From contig CANJHI010000016.1 of the NCBI GenBank assembly GCA_947474005.1, positions 1 through 52,900 on the forward strand: a DNA stretch of 52,900 bases, given 5' to 3'. The position numbers were made by a program, and so were the translations under genes. Origin of the DNA: Alphaproteobacteria bacterium (GTDB lineage: Bacteria; Pseudomonadota; Alphaproteobacteria; Reyranellales; Reyranellaceae). Numbering within the stretch: position 1 is the first letter of the stretch; each line of letters begins with the position of its first letter. Of the stretch, positions 29,462 to 38,940 are shown piece after piece. The notes under the pieces were generated by a model. That model was not told the origin of the DNA and searched no databases. It saw only the letters and a program-made list of their open reading frames with translations.

Positions 29462-30799
29462 CTACTGCGGAATCAAGGGTGACCAGGCCGGATCCGACGC
29501 ATCCGTCTGAGTCGGTACCTGGCGCTCGAAACGTCCCGTGATGTCGACTTGGTGCAGTGTGACGGATCCTGCACGGCCTCCCGAGTTGGGCTGCTGGCGG
29601 AAAAACATCAGCACGCGGCCGTTCGGCGCCCAGGTCGGGCCCTCGACGAGGAAGCCGTTCGCCAGCATGCGTTCGCCACTGCCGTCGGACCGCATCACGC
29701 CGATGCCGAAGCTGCCGCCGGAAATCTTGGTGAAGGCAATGAAGTCACCGCGCGGAGACCACACGGGCGTCGCGTAACGGCCTTCGCCGAAACTGATGCG
29801 TCGCTCGCCGCCGCCGCCGGCGCCCATCACGTAGAGCTGCTGCGTGCCGCCGCGATCGGAATTGAAGACGATCTGCGAGCCGTCGCTCGAGTAGCTGGGC
29901 GAAGTGTCGATCGCGGGTCCGCTGGTCAGGCGACGCAACGCCCGCCCGCGCAGGTCCATCTCGTAGATGTCGGTGTTGCCGTCGGCCGAGATGCTCATCA
30001 CCACCTTGGTGCCGTCGGGCGAGAAGCGCGGCGCGAAGCTCATCCCCGGGAAGTTGCCGAGCAGTTCGCGCCGGTTACTCTCGACGTTCTGCAGGTAGAC
30101 CCGCGGCGGCGCGTTGTTTTCGCCGTACGCCATGTAGACGATTTCCTGCAGGGTCGGCGAGAAGCGCGGCGTGAGCGCGATCGTCTTGCCATCGGTGATG
30201 TAGCGGGTGTTGAAACCGTCCTGGTCCATGATGGCGATGCGCTTGACGCGATTGCCGAGCGGACCTGTCTCGGCGACGTAGGCGACGCGGGTGTCGAAGT
30301 AACCCTCTTCGCCGGTCACGCGCTTGTAGATGGCGTCGGCGATGATGTGGGCCAGACGCCGCCACTTGTCGGGCTGGCTGGTGAATGAAAGTCCGGTCGC
30401 CTGCTGGCCGACCACGACATCCCACAGCCGAAAATCGACCTTGATGTTGCCGCCCGACTGCGCGACCTGGCCGACGACGACGCCGGCGGCGCCGACGCTA
30501 CGCCAATCGGGAAATCGCGGCGGCGCATTGGGATCCATGTTCTGCTGGATGAACGCGCTGGGCGAGATGGATCTGAACAGGCCGGAGTTCTGCAGATCGT
30601 TGCGGACGACGCCGGCAATGTCGGCACCGACCTTGTCGCCCTTGAAGTCGACGATCGCGATCGGCACCGGCTCGAAGCTCGGCTTGGTCATGTCGATGGT
30701 GAGTTGGGCGTGCGCGGGGGCTGCGGCACCGGCAGCCAGCGCAACACCGCCCAGAATCGTCTGGCGTCGGGGGAGCATCATGTCGAACCTCGTGTTCAT
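29462..30799 (-). CDS. tolB: Tol-Pal system periplasmic protein TolB
   Basis: 445 residues. The signal sequence (LPRRQTILGGVALAAGAAAP, ending AHAQ) has an RR pair. The N-terminal domain (KPSFEPVPIAIVDFKGDK...) is followed by a six-bladed propeller with repeated FSPDGTKVVMS, YSSDGSQIVFNSDR and WSPRGDFIAF blades. TolB cycles between Pal and TolA. ATG at 30799 is used; the Met codons 6-7 residues later (ATGATG) have GAGG at 6 nt and could be the true start. 74 bp separate it from pal. Confidence 0.95.
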   Translation of the reverse strand: MNTRFDMMLPRRQTILGGVALAAGAAAPAHAQLTIDMTKPSFEPVPIAIVDFKGDKVGADIAGVVRNDLQNSGLFRSISPSAFIQQNMDPNAPPRFPDWRSVGAAGVVVGQVAQSGGNIKVDFRLWDVVVGQQATGLSFTSQPDKWRRLAHIIADAIYKRVTGEEGYFDTRVAYVAETGPLGNRVKRIAIMDQDGFNTRYITDGKTIALTPRFSPTLQEIVYMAYGENNAPPRVYLQNVESNRRELLGNFPGMSFAPRFSPDGTKVVMSISADGNTDIYEMDLRGRALRRLTSGPAIDTSPSYSSDGSQIVFNSDRGGTQQLYVMGAGGGGERRISFGEGRYATPVWSPRGDFIAFTKISGGSFGIGVMRSDGSGERMLANGFLVEGPTWAPNGRVLMFFRQQPNSGGRAGSVTLHQVDITGRFERQVPTQTDASDPAWSPLIPQ

Positions 30800-30829
30800 G
30801 GGTGCGTTGCCTCTATAGCGGGACGTTGG

Positions 30830-31780
30830 TCAATAGTCGCGTGGATCGAAATTGAAGGTGATCGTCTTCCAGCTGCCGAACTTCTCGGGCGACAGAGGCC
30901 ATGGCTGACAGCGCGGATTCATGATCGCGCGGTGCGCCGCATCCGCGGCGGCGCGATAGACGGGATCGCTGTTGTAGCGTCCGGGTTCGCGCACCTCCGC
31001 CTTCACCGGCGTGCCGTTCTGACTCATCTCGACGACGAGTGTGATGATCATCGCCTGATCGCGCGCGCCGCCCTGGGTGTTCCAGCATGGCCTGATCTTC
31101 TGGCGCACACCCTCGATCTCGCTCGCCGTGACGACGGCAGCGAGATTGGGAGCCGCAGGGGCCTGACGCGTCACCTGCTGCGGCGGCTTGGGTTGCTGCT
31201 CGGGCGTCTGCACCTTCGACGGCGATTGCTTGTTCTTGAGAATGTCATCGAGAAGCGAGTCAACACGGTCGGGCTTGGGAGGTTGCGGCTTGGGCGGCGG
31301 CGGCTTCGGCGGCTCGGGCTTCTTGACCTCCGCTGGCTTCGGCGGCTCCGGCGGCTTCTCGACCTTCGGCGGCTCCGGCTCCTTGGGCTTCATCGCCACG
31401 AGATCCTCGACCGGCTTGGCGGCCTCGGCCTTGGGCTTTTCCTCCGGCTTGGGCGGCGGCGGCTTGGTCTCCACCACCGGTTCGGGCTTGGGCTGCGGCG
31501 GCGCGGGGGGCGGATCCGCCGTCTTGGGCGGCGGCGCCTTGGTCGTCTCCTGCGCGATCGGCACGTCCTTGGGCTGCGGCGGCGGATTGCCGATCGTCGG
31601 CGCTGCCGCCTTCTTGTCGATCGCCTCGAACTCGACCATCACCGGCTCGGGCTCCATCAGCGGCGGACGGCTGAAGAAGTCGAGGTTGAGGATGGCCGCC
31701 GCCAGGACGAAGACGTGAACCATCGCCGACACAATCGCCGGGGTGCGCATCTCGACGCTGGTGGGGGAGCGTCCGGCCAT
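30830..31780 (-). CDS. tolA: Tol-Pal system protein TolA
   Basis: 316 residues. One N-terminal membrane helix (about 14-35, AIVSAMVHVFVLAAAILNL) is followed by a Pro/Lys/Glu-rich spacer (about 60-205) in place of the Ala-rich helix of enteric TolA. A TonB-like C-terminal domain (about 215-316) contains IRPCWNTQGGARDQAMII and NPRCQPWPLSPEKF, with two Cys probably disulfide-bonded. It transduces proton-motive force from TolQR to TolB-Pal. It is 21 bp after tolR and 30 bp before tolB. Confidence 0.93.
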   Translation of the reverse strand: MAGRSPTSVEMRTPAIVSAMVHVFVLAAAILNLDFFSRPPLMEPEPVMVEFEAIDKKAAAPTIGNPPPQPKDVPIAQETTKAPPPKTADPPPAPPQPKPEPVVETKPPPPKPEEKPKAEAAKPVEDLVAMKPKEPEPPKVEKPPEPPKPAEVKKPEPPKPPPPKPQPPKPDRVDSLLDDILKNKQSPSKVQTPEQQPKPPQQVTRQAPAAPNLAAVVTASEIEGVRQKIRPCWNTQGGARDQAMIITLVVEMSQNGTPVKAEVREPGRYNSDPVYRAAADAAHRAIMNPRCQPWPLSPEKFGSWKTITFNFDPRDY

Positions 31781-31801
31781 CGATCGTTGTGCCTGCGGTC
31801 T

Positions 31802-32358
31802 CTACCGGCGTGGCGTCGGCTGCGCTGCCGGCGGCTGCGGTGCCGGCGTCTGCGGTGCGCGTGGGACCGGACCCGGGACCGGCGTTACCGTGCCGCCGCC
31901 CTTGCCGAGCTGCTGCGCCTGCTCGCCCAGAAGGCCGAGCTGGCGGAAGCCGCTGTCGATCACCACGCCCATGACTTCCATCATCTTGCCGTAGTCGACG
32001 GCCTTGTCGCCGCGCATGAACACGCGCTGGTCCGGTTTCTCGTCGTGGACGGCCTTCAGCTTGGCGCTCAGTTCGGCGATCTCGAGCTTGGTTTCGCCCA
32101 GGAACACCTCGCCCTTGGAATTGACCGAGACGACCAGCGGTTCGTCCTTGCCGCCGACCTGCTGCGCGCTGGTCTTCGGCAGGTCGACCGGCACGCCGAC
32201 CTGCAACAGCGGCGCGGTGATCATGAAGATGATCAGGAGCACCAGCATGACGTCGACCAGCGGCGTCACGTTGATGTCGGCGATCGGGCTGAACGACTGG
32301 CGCCGCCGGAACCGGCTGCCGCCCCCTCCGGAGCCAGCGGAGTGAATGACTCCGGCCA

Positions 32359-32359
<1 letters not shown>
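31802..32359 (-). CDS. tolR: Tol-Pal system protein TolR (ExbD family)
   Basis: 185 residues. A Gly/Arg-rich N-terminus precedes INVTPLVDVMLVLLIIFMIT, whose Asp is the proton-carrying residue in the single membrane helix. The periplasmic domain (about 60-140) has the ExbD fold. The last ~40 residues (from GKGGGTVTPVPGPVP on) form a Pro/Gln-rich tail longer than in enteric TolR. It overlaps tolQ by one base. Confidence 0.95.
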
Positions 32360-33093
<734 letters not shown>

Positions 33094-33120
33094 TTTAGGT
33101 TCTCCGTTGGTTCAAGAGGT

Positions 33121-33582
33121 TTATATCCGAATATGGCGTGAGCGGGGCGGTATGCCCGCGGAGACCTGGGCCAGGGCGGACCGCACAAGCGGCGGCAAGC
33201 GGACCGGCCGACCGGCCGCGCCCATGCAGGCAACGGTCAATTCGGCACGGACCAGGATTTCGTCGCCGCGGCGCGCGTGCTGAAGCATGTCCAGCGAGGC
33301 GCCGCGCAACTCACCGCAACTGGTGACGATGTCGATCGTCTCATCCAGTCGTGCGGGCTTCAGATAGTCGATGGTGCAGCGGCGAACGACCCAGTGCACG
33401 TTACGCTCCTCGCGCAGGGCGCTGTGCTCCTGGCCGAGCAGCCGCAGCAGTTCGGTGCGGCCGCGTTCGAGAAAGCGCAGCCAGTTGGCGTAGTAGACGA
33501 TGCCGGCGGCGTCGGTGTCCTCGTAATAGACCCGGAGCGGCAGAACATGGGCGCCGTCGGCCATGCGACCGGAGGTGGGCAC
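33121..33582 (-). CDS. ybgC: acyl-CoA thioesterase YbgC
   Basis: A hotdog-fold thioesterase. VYYEDTDAAGIVYYANWLRF holds the catalytic Asp and the hallmark of the 4-hydroxybenzoyl-CoA thioesterase family. It is found at the head of tol-pal operons. Start choice: GGAGGAGG at 33590-33597 lies 7 nt before the GTG at 33582, giving 153 residues. The GTG at 33588 is too close to that site, and the ATG at 33564 has no ribosome site. The open frame extends further upstream into ruvB but is not conserved there. Confidence 0.92.
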   Translation of the reverse strand: MPTSGRMADGAHVLPLRVYYEDTDAAGIVYYANWLRFLERGRTELLRLLGQEHSALREERNVHWVVRRCTIDYLKPARLDETIDIVTSCGELRGASLDMLQHARRGDEILVRAELTVACMGAAGRPVRLPPLVRSALAQVSAGIPPRSRHIRI

Positions 33583-33584
33583 GC

Positions 33585-34643
33585 TCACGCCTCCTCCGCC
33601 GGGTCGCCCGCGGCCAGCAGGTCGAGTTGCCGTTTCTGATCCTTGGGCACGGCCAGGCCGAGGTGGCGGTAGCCAGCCTCCGACAACAGCCGGCCTCGCG
33701 GCGTACGCATCAGCAGGCCGAGCTGCATCAGATAGGGCTCGATCACATCCTCGATCACGTCGCGCTGCTCGGACAGCGCCGCCGCCAGCGTCTCGGCGCC
33801 CACCGGCCCGCCGCCGTAGTTCTCGGCAATGCACGCGAGGTAGCGACGATCCATGGCATCGAGGCCCCGTCCGTCGACTTCCAGCCGCACCAACGCATCG
33901 TCGGCTACCTTGGCGTCGACCACCGTGTGACCTGCCACGGTCGAGAAGTCGCGCACGCGGCGCAGCAGTCGGTTGGCCACGCGCGGCGTGCCGCGCGAGC
34001 GCTTGGCGATTTCCGCCGCACCGTCCTTTGACAGCGGCATCTTCAGCACGCGTGCCGCGCGCTGCACGATCGTCTCGAGTTCGGCCGGTTCGTAGAACAC
34101 CATGCGCAGCGGGATGCCGAAGCGTTCGCGGAGCGGCCGCGTCATCAGGCCGGACCGCGTCGTGGCACCCACCAGCGTGAACGGCGGCAGCTCGATGCGG
34201 ACCGAGCGCGCGGCGGGCCCCTCGCCGATCATCAGATCGAGCTGGAAATCCTCCATGGCGGGATAGAGCACTTCCTCGATCGCCGGATTGAGACGATGGA
34301 TCTCATCGATGAACAGGACGTCGTGCGGCTGAAGGTTGGTCAGCTGCGCCGCAAGGTCTCCCGCCTTCTGGATCACCGGTCCGGACGTGGCCCGGAATCC
34401 TGCCCCCATCTCGCGCGCCACGATCTGCGCCAACGTCGTCTTGCCGAGCCCGGGCGGACCGTGGAACAGCACGTGGTCGAGTGCCTCACCACGCGCCTTG
34501 GCCGCGGTGATGAAGATTTTTAGGTTTTCGCGGACCTGCTTCTGGCCGATGAAATCGTCGAGGCTCTGCGGGCGCAGCGCGAGTTCAGCCGTGTCCTCTT
34601 CGGCCCGCTTCGGCGCGACGAGGCGATCGGGCGCGCCGGTCAT
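33585..34643 (-). CDS. ruvB: Holliday junction branch-migration helicase RuvB
   Basis: 352 residues. Walker A GPPGLGKT (62-69), Walker B DEIHRLN, the sensor ATTRSG and the arginine-rich winged-helix C-terminus ([20 protein letters not shown]) are present. RuvB hexamers pump DNA through the RuvA-bound junction. The ATG overlaps the ruvA stop by 4 nt, and its stop lies at the start of ybgC. Confidence 0.97.
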   Translation of the reverse strand: MTGAPDRLVAPKRAEEDTAELALRPQSLDDFIGQKQVRENLKIFITAAKARGEALDHVLFHGPPGLGKTTLAQIVAREMGAGFRATSGPVIQKAGDLAAQLTNLQPHDVLFIDEIHRLNPAIEEVLYPAMEDFQLDLMIGEGPAARSVRIELPPFTLVGATTRSGLMTRPLRERFGIPLRMVFYEPAELETIVQRAARVLKMPLSKDGAAEIAKRSRGTPRVANRLLRRVRDFSTVAGHTVVDAKVADDALVRLEVDGRGLDAMDRRYLACIAENYGGGPVGAETLAAALSEQRDVIEDVIEPYLMQLGLLMRTPRGRLLSEAGYRHLGLAVPKDQKRQLDLLAAGDPAEEA

Positions 34644-35248
34644 CGCGCCAACTCCTGCAGTCCGGCACGGATCACCGCATCGAGCTTGGCCTCGGCGCCC
34701 AGCCGCTGGCTGGCGCGCGCCACCGCGCCGAACGCCTCGACCCGGCGATAACCGAGATTCACCAGGGCCGACACGGCGTCCTCGTTGAGCGAGCCGGCGG
34801 GCGCCGCCATGGCGTCGGGCGTGTTCGACGCCGGCGAGGCAATTCCGAACGCCGCCGCCTTGTCCTTGAGTTCGGTGGCCAGGCGCGCGGCGAGTTTCGG
34901 TCCGACGCCGGCCGGCCGGCTGAGTGTGGCCCGATCCTGGGCGGCGATCGCGCGGGCGATCTCGTCGGGCGAGAGCGTCGAGAGGATCGACAGCGCGACG
35001 CGCGCGCCCACGCCCTGCACCGTCGTCAGGATGCGGAACCAGTCGCGTTCGGCGGTCTCCAGGAAGCCATAGAGCGCAATGGCGTCCTCACGCACGATGG
35101 TCTCGACCAGCACTGTGGCCGGCGTTCCGACCACGAGATTGCGCAAGGTCTTGGCGGAAGCCGAGACGAGATAGCCGACGCCGCCGACATCGACGATCGC
35201 ACTGTCGGTATCGACGGAGTCGATCACGCCCTTCAGCTTGGCGATCAT
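34640..35248 (-). CDS. ruvA: Holliday junction protein RuvA
   Basis: 202 residues. The N-terminal OB domain ([19 protein letters not shown]) has the acidic pin region ([10 protein letters not shown]). Two helix-hairpin-helix motifs follow ([13 protein letters not shown] and [16 protein letters not shown]), and the C-terminal RuvB-binding domain is around 155-202 ([13 protein letters not shown]). It overlaps ruvC and ruvB by 4 nt each. Confidence 0.96.
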   Translation of the reverse strand: MIAKLKGVIDSVDTDSAIVDVGGVGYLVSASAKTLRNLVVGTPATVLVETIVREDAIALYGFLETAERDWFRILTTVQGVGARVALSILSTLSPDEIARAIAAQDRATLSRPAGVGPKLAARLATELKDKAAAFGIASPASNTPDAMAAPAGSLNEDAVSALVNLGYRRVEAFGAVARASQRLGAEAKLDAVIRAGLQELAR

Positions 35249-35736
35249 AGCGCCGCCTCGATCCGCTTGGCTGTGGCGCGGTGATGGGCGTGGCAGATCG
35301 CGACGGCGAGTGCATCCGCGGCATCGGCCGTTGCCTCGACGCCGGGCAGCAGGCGGCCGATCATCATGGCGATCTGCTGCTTGTCCGCATGGCCCGCGCC
35401 GGTCACGGATTTCTTCACGAGGTTGGCTGAGTACTCGTGGACCGGCAGGCCGGCCCGGGCAGGCGCCAGCATGACGACGCCGCGGGCCTGGCCGAGCTTC
35501 AGGGTCGAGCCGGGATTGACGTTCACGAAGGTCTCCTCGACCGCGGCCTCCAGCGGATGCTGCGCCTCGATGATGCCCGACACGCCTTCGAACAGTTGGC
35601 GCAACCGCTCCGCCAGGGTTCCCGTGGTCGGCACCTTGACGACGCCGTGCGCGACATGCCGCAGACGGTTGCCTTCGACATCGATCACGCCCCAGCCGGT
35701 CAATCGCAGACCGGGATCGAGGCCGATCAATCTCAT
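35245..35736 (-). CDS. ruvC: Holliday junction resolvase RuvC
   Basis: 163 residues. MRLIGLDPGLRLTGWG gives catalytic Asp7. VEETFVNVNPGS gives the Glu pair (67/68), and the C-terminal ATADAADALAVAICH segment carries the remaining acids. RuvC nicks Holliday junctions symmetrically. It begins 11 bp after yebC and overlaps ruvA by 4 nt. Confidence 0.96.
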   Translation of the reverse strand: MRLIGLDPGLRLTGWGVIDVEGNRLRHVAHGVVKVPTTGTLAERLRQLFEGVSGIIEAQHPLEAAVEETFVNVNPGSTLKLGQARGVVMLAPARAGLPVHEYSANLVKKSVTGAGHADKQQIAMMIGRLLPGVEATADAADALAVAICHAHHRATAKRIEAAL

Positions 35737-35747
35737 CGCATCACGCT

Positions 35748-36506
35748 TCAGGCCGCGAACTTCGCGAGAGCATCGTCGGATGCCTCGAAATTTGCGTAGA
35801 CGTTCTGAACGTCGTCGTTGTCCTCAAGCACCGAGATCAGGTTGAACAGCGTCTGGACGGTTTCACCATCGACCGGCGTCGTCGTCTTGGGTCGCCAGGT
35901 CAGCTTGGCGGTCGACGGCTGGCCGAGCGATTTCTCCAGCGCCTCGCGCACGGCGTTGAAATTGTCCTGGGCGCAATAAATCTCGTGCGCCCCTTCCTCG
36001 CCCTCGCCGCTCACGACGTCGTCAGCGCCGGCGTCGATCGCCTTCTCGAGGACGTCGTCGGCGCTGCCGACGGACAGCGGAAAGCGGAATTCGCCCAGGC
36101 GATCGAACATGAACGACACGCTGTTGGATTCGCCGAGGTTGCCGCCGTACTTGCTGAAGCTCGACCGCACCTCGCCCGCGGTGCGGTTGCGGTTATTGGT
36201 CAGCCCCTCGACGATCAAGGCCACGCCGCCCGGCCCATAACCCTCGTAGCGGACCTCGTCATAGTTGGCGTCGGCGTCCGAGCCCGAGCCGCGCTTGATG
36301 GCGCGATCGATCGTATCGCGCGTCATATTGGCGTCGCGGGCCGCGATCACGGCCGCGCGCAGACGTGGATTGGCACTTGGGTCGGCGGCACCGAGCCGCG
36401 CCGCCGTGGTGATTTCACGGATGACTTTGGTGAAGATCTTGGCCCGCTGGGCGTCTTGGCGCCCTTTGCGGTGCATGATGTTCTTGAATTGGGAATGCCC
36501 CGCCAT
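35748..36506 (-). CDS. yebC: YebC/PmpR family protein
   Basis: 252 residues. [23 protein letters not shown] is the family N-terminus, followed by [31 protein letters not shown] and [22 protein letters not shown]. The family was described as a DNA-binding regulator and more recently as a translation factor relieving ribosome stalling. It heads the yebC-ruvCAB-ybgC-tol transcript; the tandem terminators just upstream insulate it from the YmdB-like gene. Confidence 0.95.
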   Translation of the reverse strand: MAGHSQFKNIMHRKGRQDAQRAKIFTKVIREITTAARLGAADPSANPRLRAAVIAARDANMTRDTIDRAIKRGSGSDADANYDEVRYEGYGPGGVALIVEGLTNNRNRTAGEVRSSFSKYGGNLGESNSVSFMFDRLGEFRFPLSVGSADDVLEKAIDAGADDVVSGEGEEGAHEIYCAQDNFNAVREALEKSLGQPSTAKLTWRPKTTTPVDGETVQTLFNLISVLEDNDDVQNVYANFEASDDALAKFAA

Positions 36507-36582
36507 GGCCCGACAACCAGATTAAGTGATTTGGAGGCCCGCCTATACCACTTCTCGTGGGTTTTGGGAGGATCAGAGACCG

Positions 36583-36598
36583 TGCAAGCGGGCTTGCA
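36583..36598. promoter_or_regulatory. palindrome upstream of yebC
   Basis: TGCAAGCGGGCTTGCA is a 7-bp perfect inverted repeat with a 2-bp centre. It lies 77 bp before the yebC start and directly past the terminator U tract. A protein-binding operator or part of a terminator array are both possible. Confidence 0.35.
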
Positions 36599-36601
36599 GA
36601 C

Positions 36602-36658
36602 AAAAAAAGGCGGGGGCCGAAGCCCCCGCTAAAAAACGTCGGAACCTAGATTCCGACG
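36602..36658 (-). terminator. two tandem intrinsic terminators for the 5-FCL/YmdB-like transcript
   Basis: Read on the minus strand, CGTCGGAA/TTCCGACG (8-bp stem, 6-nt loop, 36637-36658) is followed by TTTTTT (36636-36631). GCGGGGGC/GCCCCCGC (8-bp stem with a UUCG loop, 36610-36629) is then followed by C and TTTTTTT (36608-36602). Both have the stem plus U-tract form of strong terminators. They lie about 150 nt after the stop of the 36809-37615 gene. The rest of the 36507-36808 gap shows no gene. Confidence 0.85.
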
Positions 36659-36808
36659 CCCCCTCTAACCTTGAAGACAGTTCGCCAACGCAGCGAAAAA
36701 TCGTTTAACATCAAGAGGATGCCGAATTTCCCACAGGCCGTCAACGACCGTCTTCGAGACACTTCTAATAGCTGCGAACGACCCCTGTGGGATACAAGAT
36801 GCTGCAAC

Positions 36809-37615
36809 TTAGTCGGCAGGCGGTAGGCGTCCCCCCAGGCGGAGGGGCCGGACGGACCGCGCCAGGCCGGTTTTGTCGTCGGTTTCGACCAGTGCCGCGC
36901 ACAAAGTTCCTTCGCCCTCGGCCGGCGACAGGCGTTCGCCAGGCATTTTCCGGATGAAACGCTGGACGGCGACGTCCTTTTTCATGCCGATCACCGAATC
37001 GTAGTCACCGCACATGCCGACGTCGGTCTGGTAGGCGGTGCCACCGGGCAGCACCCAGGAGTCGGCGGTGGGAACGTGGCTGTGGGTGCCCAACACTGCC
37101 GACACGCGGCCATCGCAGTAGTGTCCAATCGACTGCTTCTCGCTGGTCGCCTCGCCGTGGACGTCGACGAGGATGAAGTGAGCCGACCGACCCAGCCCAT
37201 ACTTGGCGATTTCGACGTCGAGGGCGCGAAACGGGTCGTCGAGAGCGTCCATGAACAGCCGGCACATCACGTTGATGACGACGATCTTCTGGCCGCGGGC
37301 GGTCTGGAAGAGGTTGGCGCCCCAACCGGGTGTGCCGGGCGGAAAGTTGATCGGCCGCAGCAACCGCTTGTCCTGCGAGATGTAGGGAATGATCTCCCGC
37401 TGGTCCCAGGCATGGTTGCCCGTGGTGATGCAATCGACTCCGGCCTCGTGAAGCTCGGTGCAGATCCTGGCCGTGATACCGAAGCCCGCTGCCGCGTTCT
37501 CGCCGTTCACGACCACAAAATCGAGCCCGAGCTCGCGGCGCAGCCGCGGGATCTCCTTGATCACCGCGTCCCGGCCGGCACGGCCAACGATGTCGCCACA
37601 AAACAGAACTTTCAT
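36809..37615 (-). CDS. YmdB-like metallophosphoesterase (TIGR00282 family)
   Basis: 268 residues. MKVLFCGDIVGRAGRDA, VVNGENAAAGFGIT, TTGNHAWDQ, DVHGEATSEK and GTHSHVPTADS carry the Asp, Glu, Asn and His ligands of the binuclear metal site. Members are 2',3'-cAMP phosphodiesterases (YmdB in Bacillus); the alphaproteobacterial role is not established. The gene starts 3 bp after the 5-FCL stop, so the two are co-transcribed, and the transcript ends at the tandem terminators. Confidence 0.92.
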   Translation of the reverse strand: MKVLFCGDIVGRAGRDAVIKEIPRLRRELGLDFVVVNGENAAAGFGITARICTELHEAGVDCITTGNHAWDQREIIPYISQDKRLLRPINFPPGTPGWGANLFQTARGQKIVVINVMCRLFMDALDDPFRALDVEIAKYGLGRSAHFILVDVHGEATSEKQSIGHYCDGRVSAVLGTHSHVPTADSWVLPGGTAYQTDVGMCGDYDSVIGMKKDVAVQRFIRKMPGERLSPAEGEGTLCAALVETDDKTGLARSVRPLRLGGRLPPAD

Positions 37616-37618
37616 GCG

Positions 37619-38194
37619 CTAGACAAAGGCTGAAGCGCGCCGGTCGGTCAACATCCAATCGAGACGCTGGTCGTCCGGCCCATGCGGCACTGCCGGCACT
37701 ATCTGGCTGTCGAAGCCGACGCCGACCGCCGTCACTTTGCGCCGCGCCCGCAGGCCGAGCAGCGTGCGGTCATAGAAGCCGCCGCCATAGCCCAGCCGCC
37801 AGCCCTCCGCGTCGCACGCCAGCAAGGGAACCAGCAACGCATCGGGCTCGAGCGTCTCGCAGTGTGCGGTCGGCTGCAACGTGCCGAAGACGCCGGCTTC
37901 GAGCGGATCACCCGGGCGCCAGGCGCGAAACAGCAACGGCAGTCCCCGCCCCTGCACGACCGGAAGCGCCAACCGGCAGCCCTTGCCGTGCAGCTCAGCC
38001 ATCAGCGGCCGGATGTCGATCTCGTCCTTGATCGGCCAGAAGCCCGAAACCACGGTCGCCGCGTCGATCGGCCGTTCGCGACGCAAGGTTGCGAGCAGGC
38101 CAGCGGCGGCATCGCGGCGCTCCTCCTCGGAGAGGGCGCCGCGCCGGCCAAGCATGTCAGTGCGCAGCGAGCGCTTGGCGTCGGTCAGGGTCAT
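37619..38194 (-). CDS. 5-formyltetrahydrofolate cyclo-ligase
   Basis: 191 residues from the ATG at 38194. The N-terminal KRSLRTDMLGRRGALSEEER, the central SGFWPIKDEIDIRPLM and the C-terminal GYGGGFYDRTL (ATP/folate loop) identify the enzyme that returns 5-formyl-THF to 5,10-methenyl-THF. The ATG abuts a 3x16-bp tandem repeat with no clear ribosome site. The open frame continues upstream through the repeat and the 6S RNA gene, but that part is not conserved. Its position after the 6S RNA gene and zapA matches the arrangement known from many proteobacteria (ygfA). Confidence 0.93.
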   Translation of the reverse strand: MTLTDAKRSLRTDMLGRRGALSEEERRDAAAGLLATLRRERPIDAATVVSGFWPIKDEIDIRPLMAELHGKGCRLALPVVQGRGLPLLFRAWRPGDPLEAGVFGTLQPTAHCETLEPDALLVPLLACDAEGWRLGYGGGFYDRTLLGLRARRKVTAVGVGFDSQIVPAVPHGPDDQRLDWMLTDRRASAFV

Positions 38195-38242
38195 GTCGGG
38201 AAAGGCGATTGTCGGGAAAGGCGATTGTCGGGAAAGGCGATT
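38195..38242 (-). repeat. perfect tandem repeat, 3 copies of 16 bp, touching the 5-FCL start codon
   Basis: GTCGGGAAAGGCGATT occurs three times without mismatch (38195-38210, 38211-38226, 38227-38242). On the coding strand the unit is AATCGCCTTTCCCGAC, and the last copy is followed directly by ATG. The array lies between the 3' end of the 6S RNA and the start codon, so it forms the leader of the 5-FCL mRNA. The first unit may have arisen by slippage. Confidence 0.97.
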
Positions 38243-38245
38243 TAA

Positions 38246-38417
38246 AGTGGGGCGGCTCCACGATGGGCCGATAGTCCGTAAGACCTCCAAGGCCTGCTAG
38301 TGCAGGTGGGCACCGTGTGATCGGGACCAAGATCCCAACCAGGAACAGTTCCCGGGAGTTCTTATTGGCCCCGGGGTTTTAAGCGAACCACGCACCGCGC
38401 AGAAATCCGCCCCACCA
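38246..38417 (-). ncRNA. ssrS: 6S RNA (SsrS)
   Basis: About 172 nt. The ends pair: GTGGGGCGG near the 5' end (38415-38407) with CCGCCCCAC at the 3' end (38255-38247), 9 bp perfect. Between them lie long GC-rich pairable segments (for example CCCCGGGG and CCCGGGA) separated by internal bulges, giving the rod-like fold of 6S RNA. The place between zapA and the 5-FCL gene on the same strand is the classic 6S locus. The RNA binds the sigma-70 holoenzyme in stationary phase. Exact ends and the central bubble were judged by eye only. Confidence 0.75.
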
Positions 38418-38419
38418 TC

Positions 38420-38448
38420 AATCTAGGCACTCGGGGCAGGCACCGCAA
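38420..38448 (-). promoter_or_regulatory. sigma-70 type promoter of the 6S RNA
   Basis: On the minus strand, TTGCGG (38448-38443) and TAGATT (38425-38420) are separated by exactly 17 bp. Transcription would begin about 38414-38417, at the 5' side of the closing stem. Two direct copies of CAATATGAGC (38459-38468 and 38478-38487, 19 bp apart) lie just upstream and might bind a regulator. Confidence 0.6.
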
Positions 38449-38499
38449 TGAGCGCCATCAATATGAGCACAAGCGGACAATATGAGCCCGAGCCGGCCT

Positions 38500-38832
38500 T
38501 CAGGCGACGCCGCTCACCTTCTTGGTCATCTTGTCGACCCGGGCCGTGATCAGGTCCTCGAGTGCCGTGGCCAGCGTCTCGGCGCTGTCGGTGGCGCTCG
38601 CGCGCGCATTCTCCGCCGCCTTGGCGACACCACGCGCCTCGCGGCTCTCCTCGGCCAGCAGAAGCGAGGCGAAGACCATCAGTTTGATTTCGGGCGCGCC
38701 GGGCAACTGTTTGCGCAGTTCGCAGACCTTCTCGTCGACATAGGCGGCGAGTTCCTGGACGCGCTCTTCCTCGCCATCGCCACAGGCGAGTTCATAGGTA
38801 CGATTGGCGATCTGAATCGAAACCTGCGGCAT
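38500..38832 (-). CDS. zapA: cell division protein ZapA
   Basis: 110 residues. MPQVSIQIANRTYELACGDGEEERVQELA is the ZapA N-terminal domain, and the remainder is a long coiled coil (to about residue 105). ZapA cross-links FtsZ protofilaments at the Z-ring. It is followed by the 6S RNA gene on the same strand and preceded by the DUF4164 gene (108 bp). Confidence 0.93.
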   Translation of the reverse strand: MPQVSIQIANRTYELACGDGEEERVQELAAYVDEKVCELRKQLPGAPEIKLMVFASLLLAEESREARGVAKAAENARASATDSAETLATALEDLITARVDKMTKKVSGVA

Positions 38833-38940
38833 TGTCCGCTACTCCTGTTTTTTGCGCCTGATCGGCGTTCGAGGGGAAGCACACTCTGACACGTTGCGCG
38901 CGACGAAGCATCACCGGCGTTGGAGGGCCCGGTGGATGTG

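Noticed and set aside
38195..38242. CRISPR array
   Set aside because: The three 16-bp units are directly adjacent with no spacers, and no cas genes are present.
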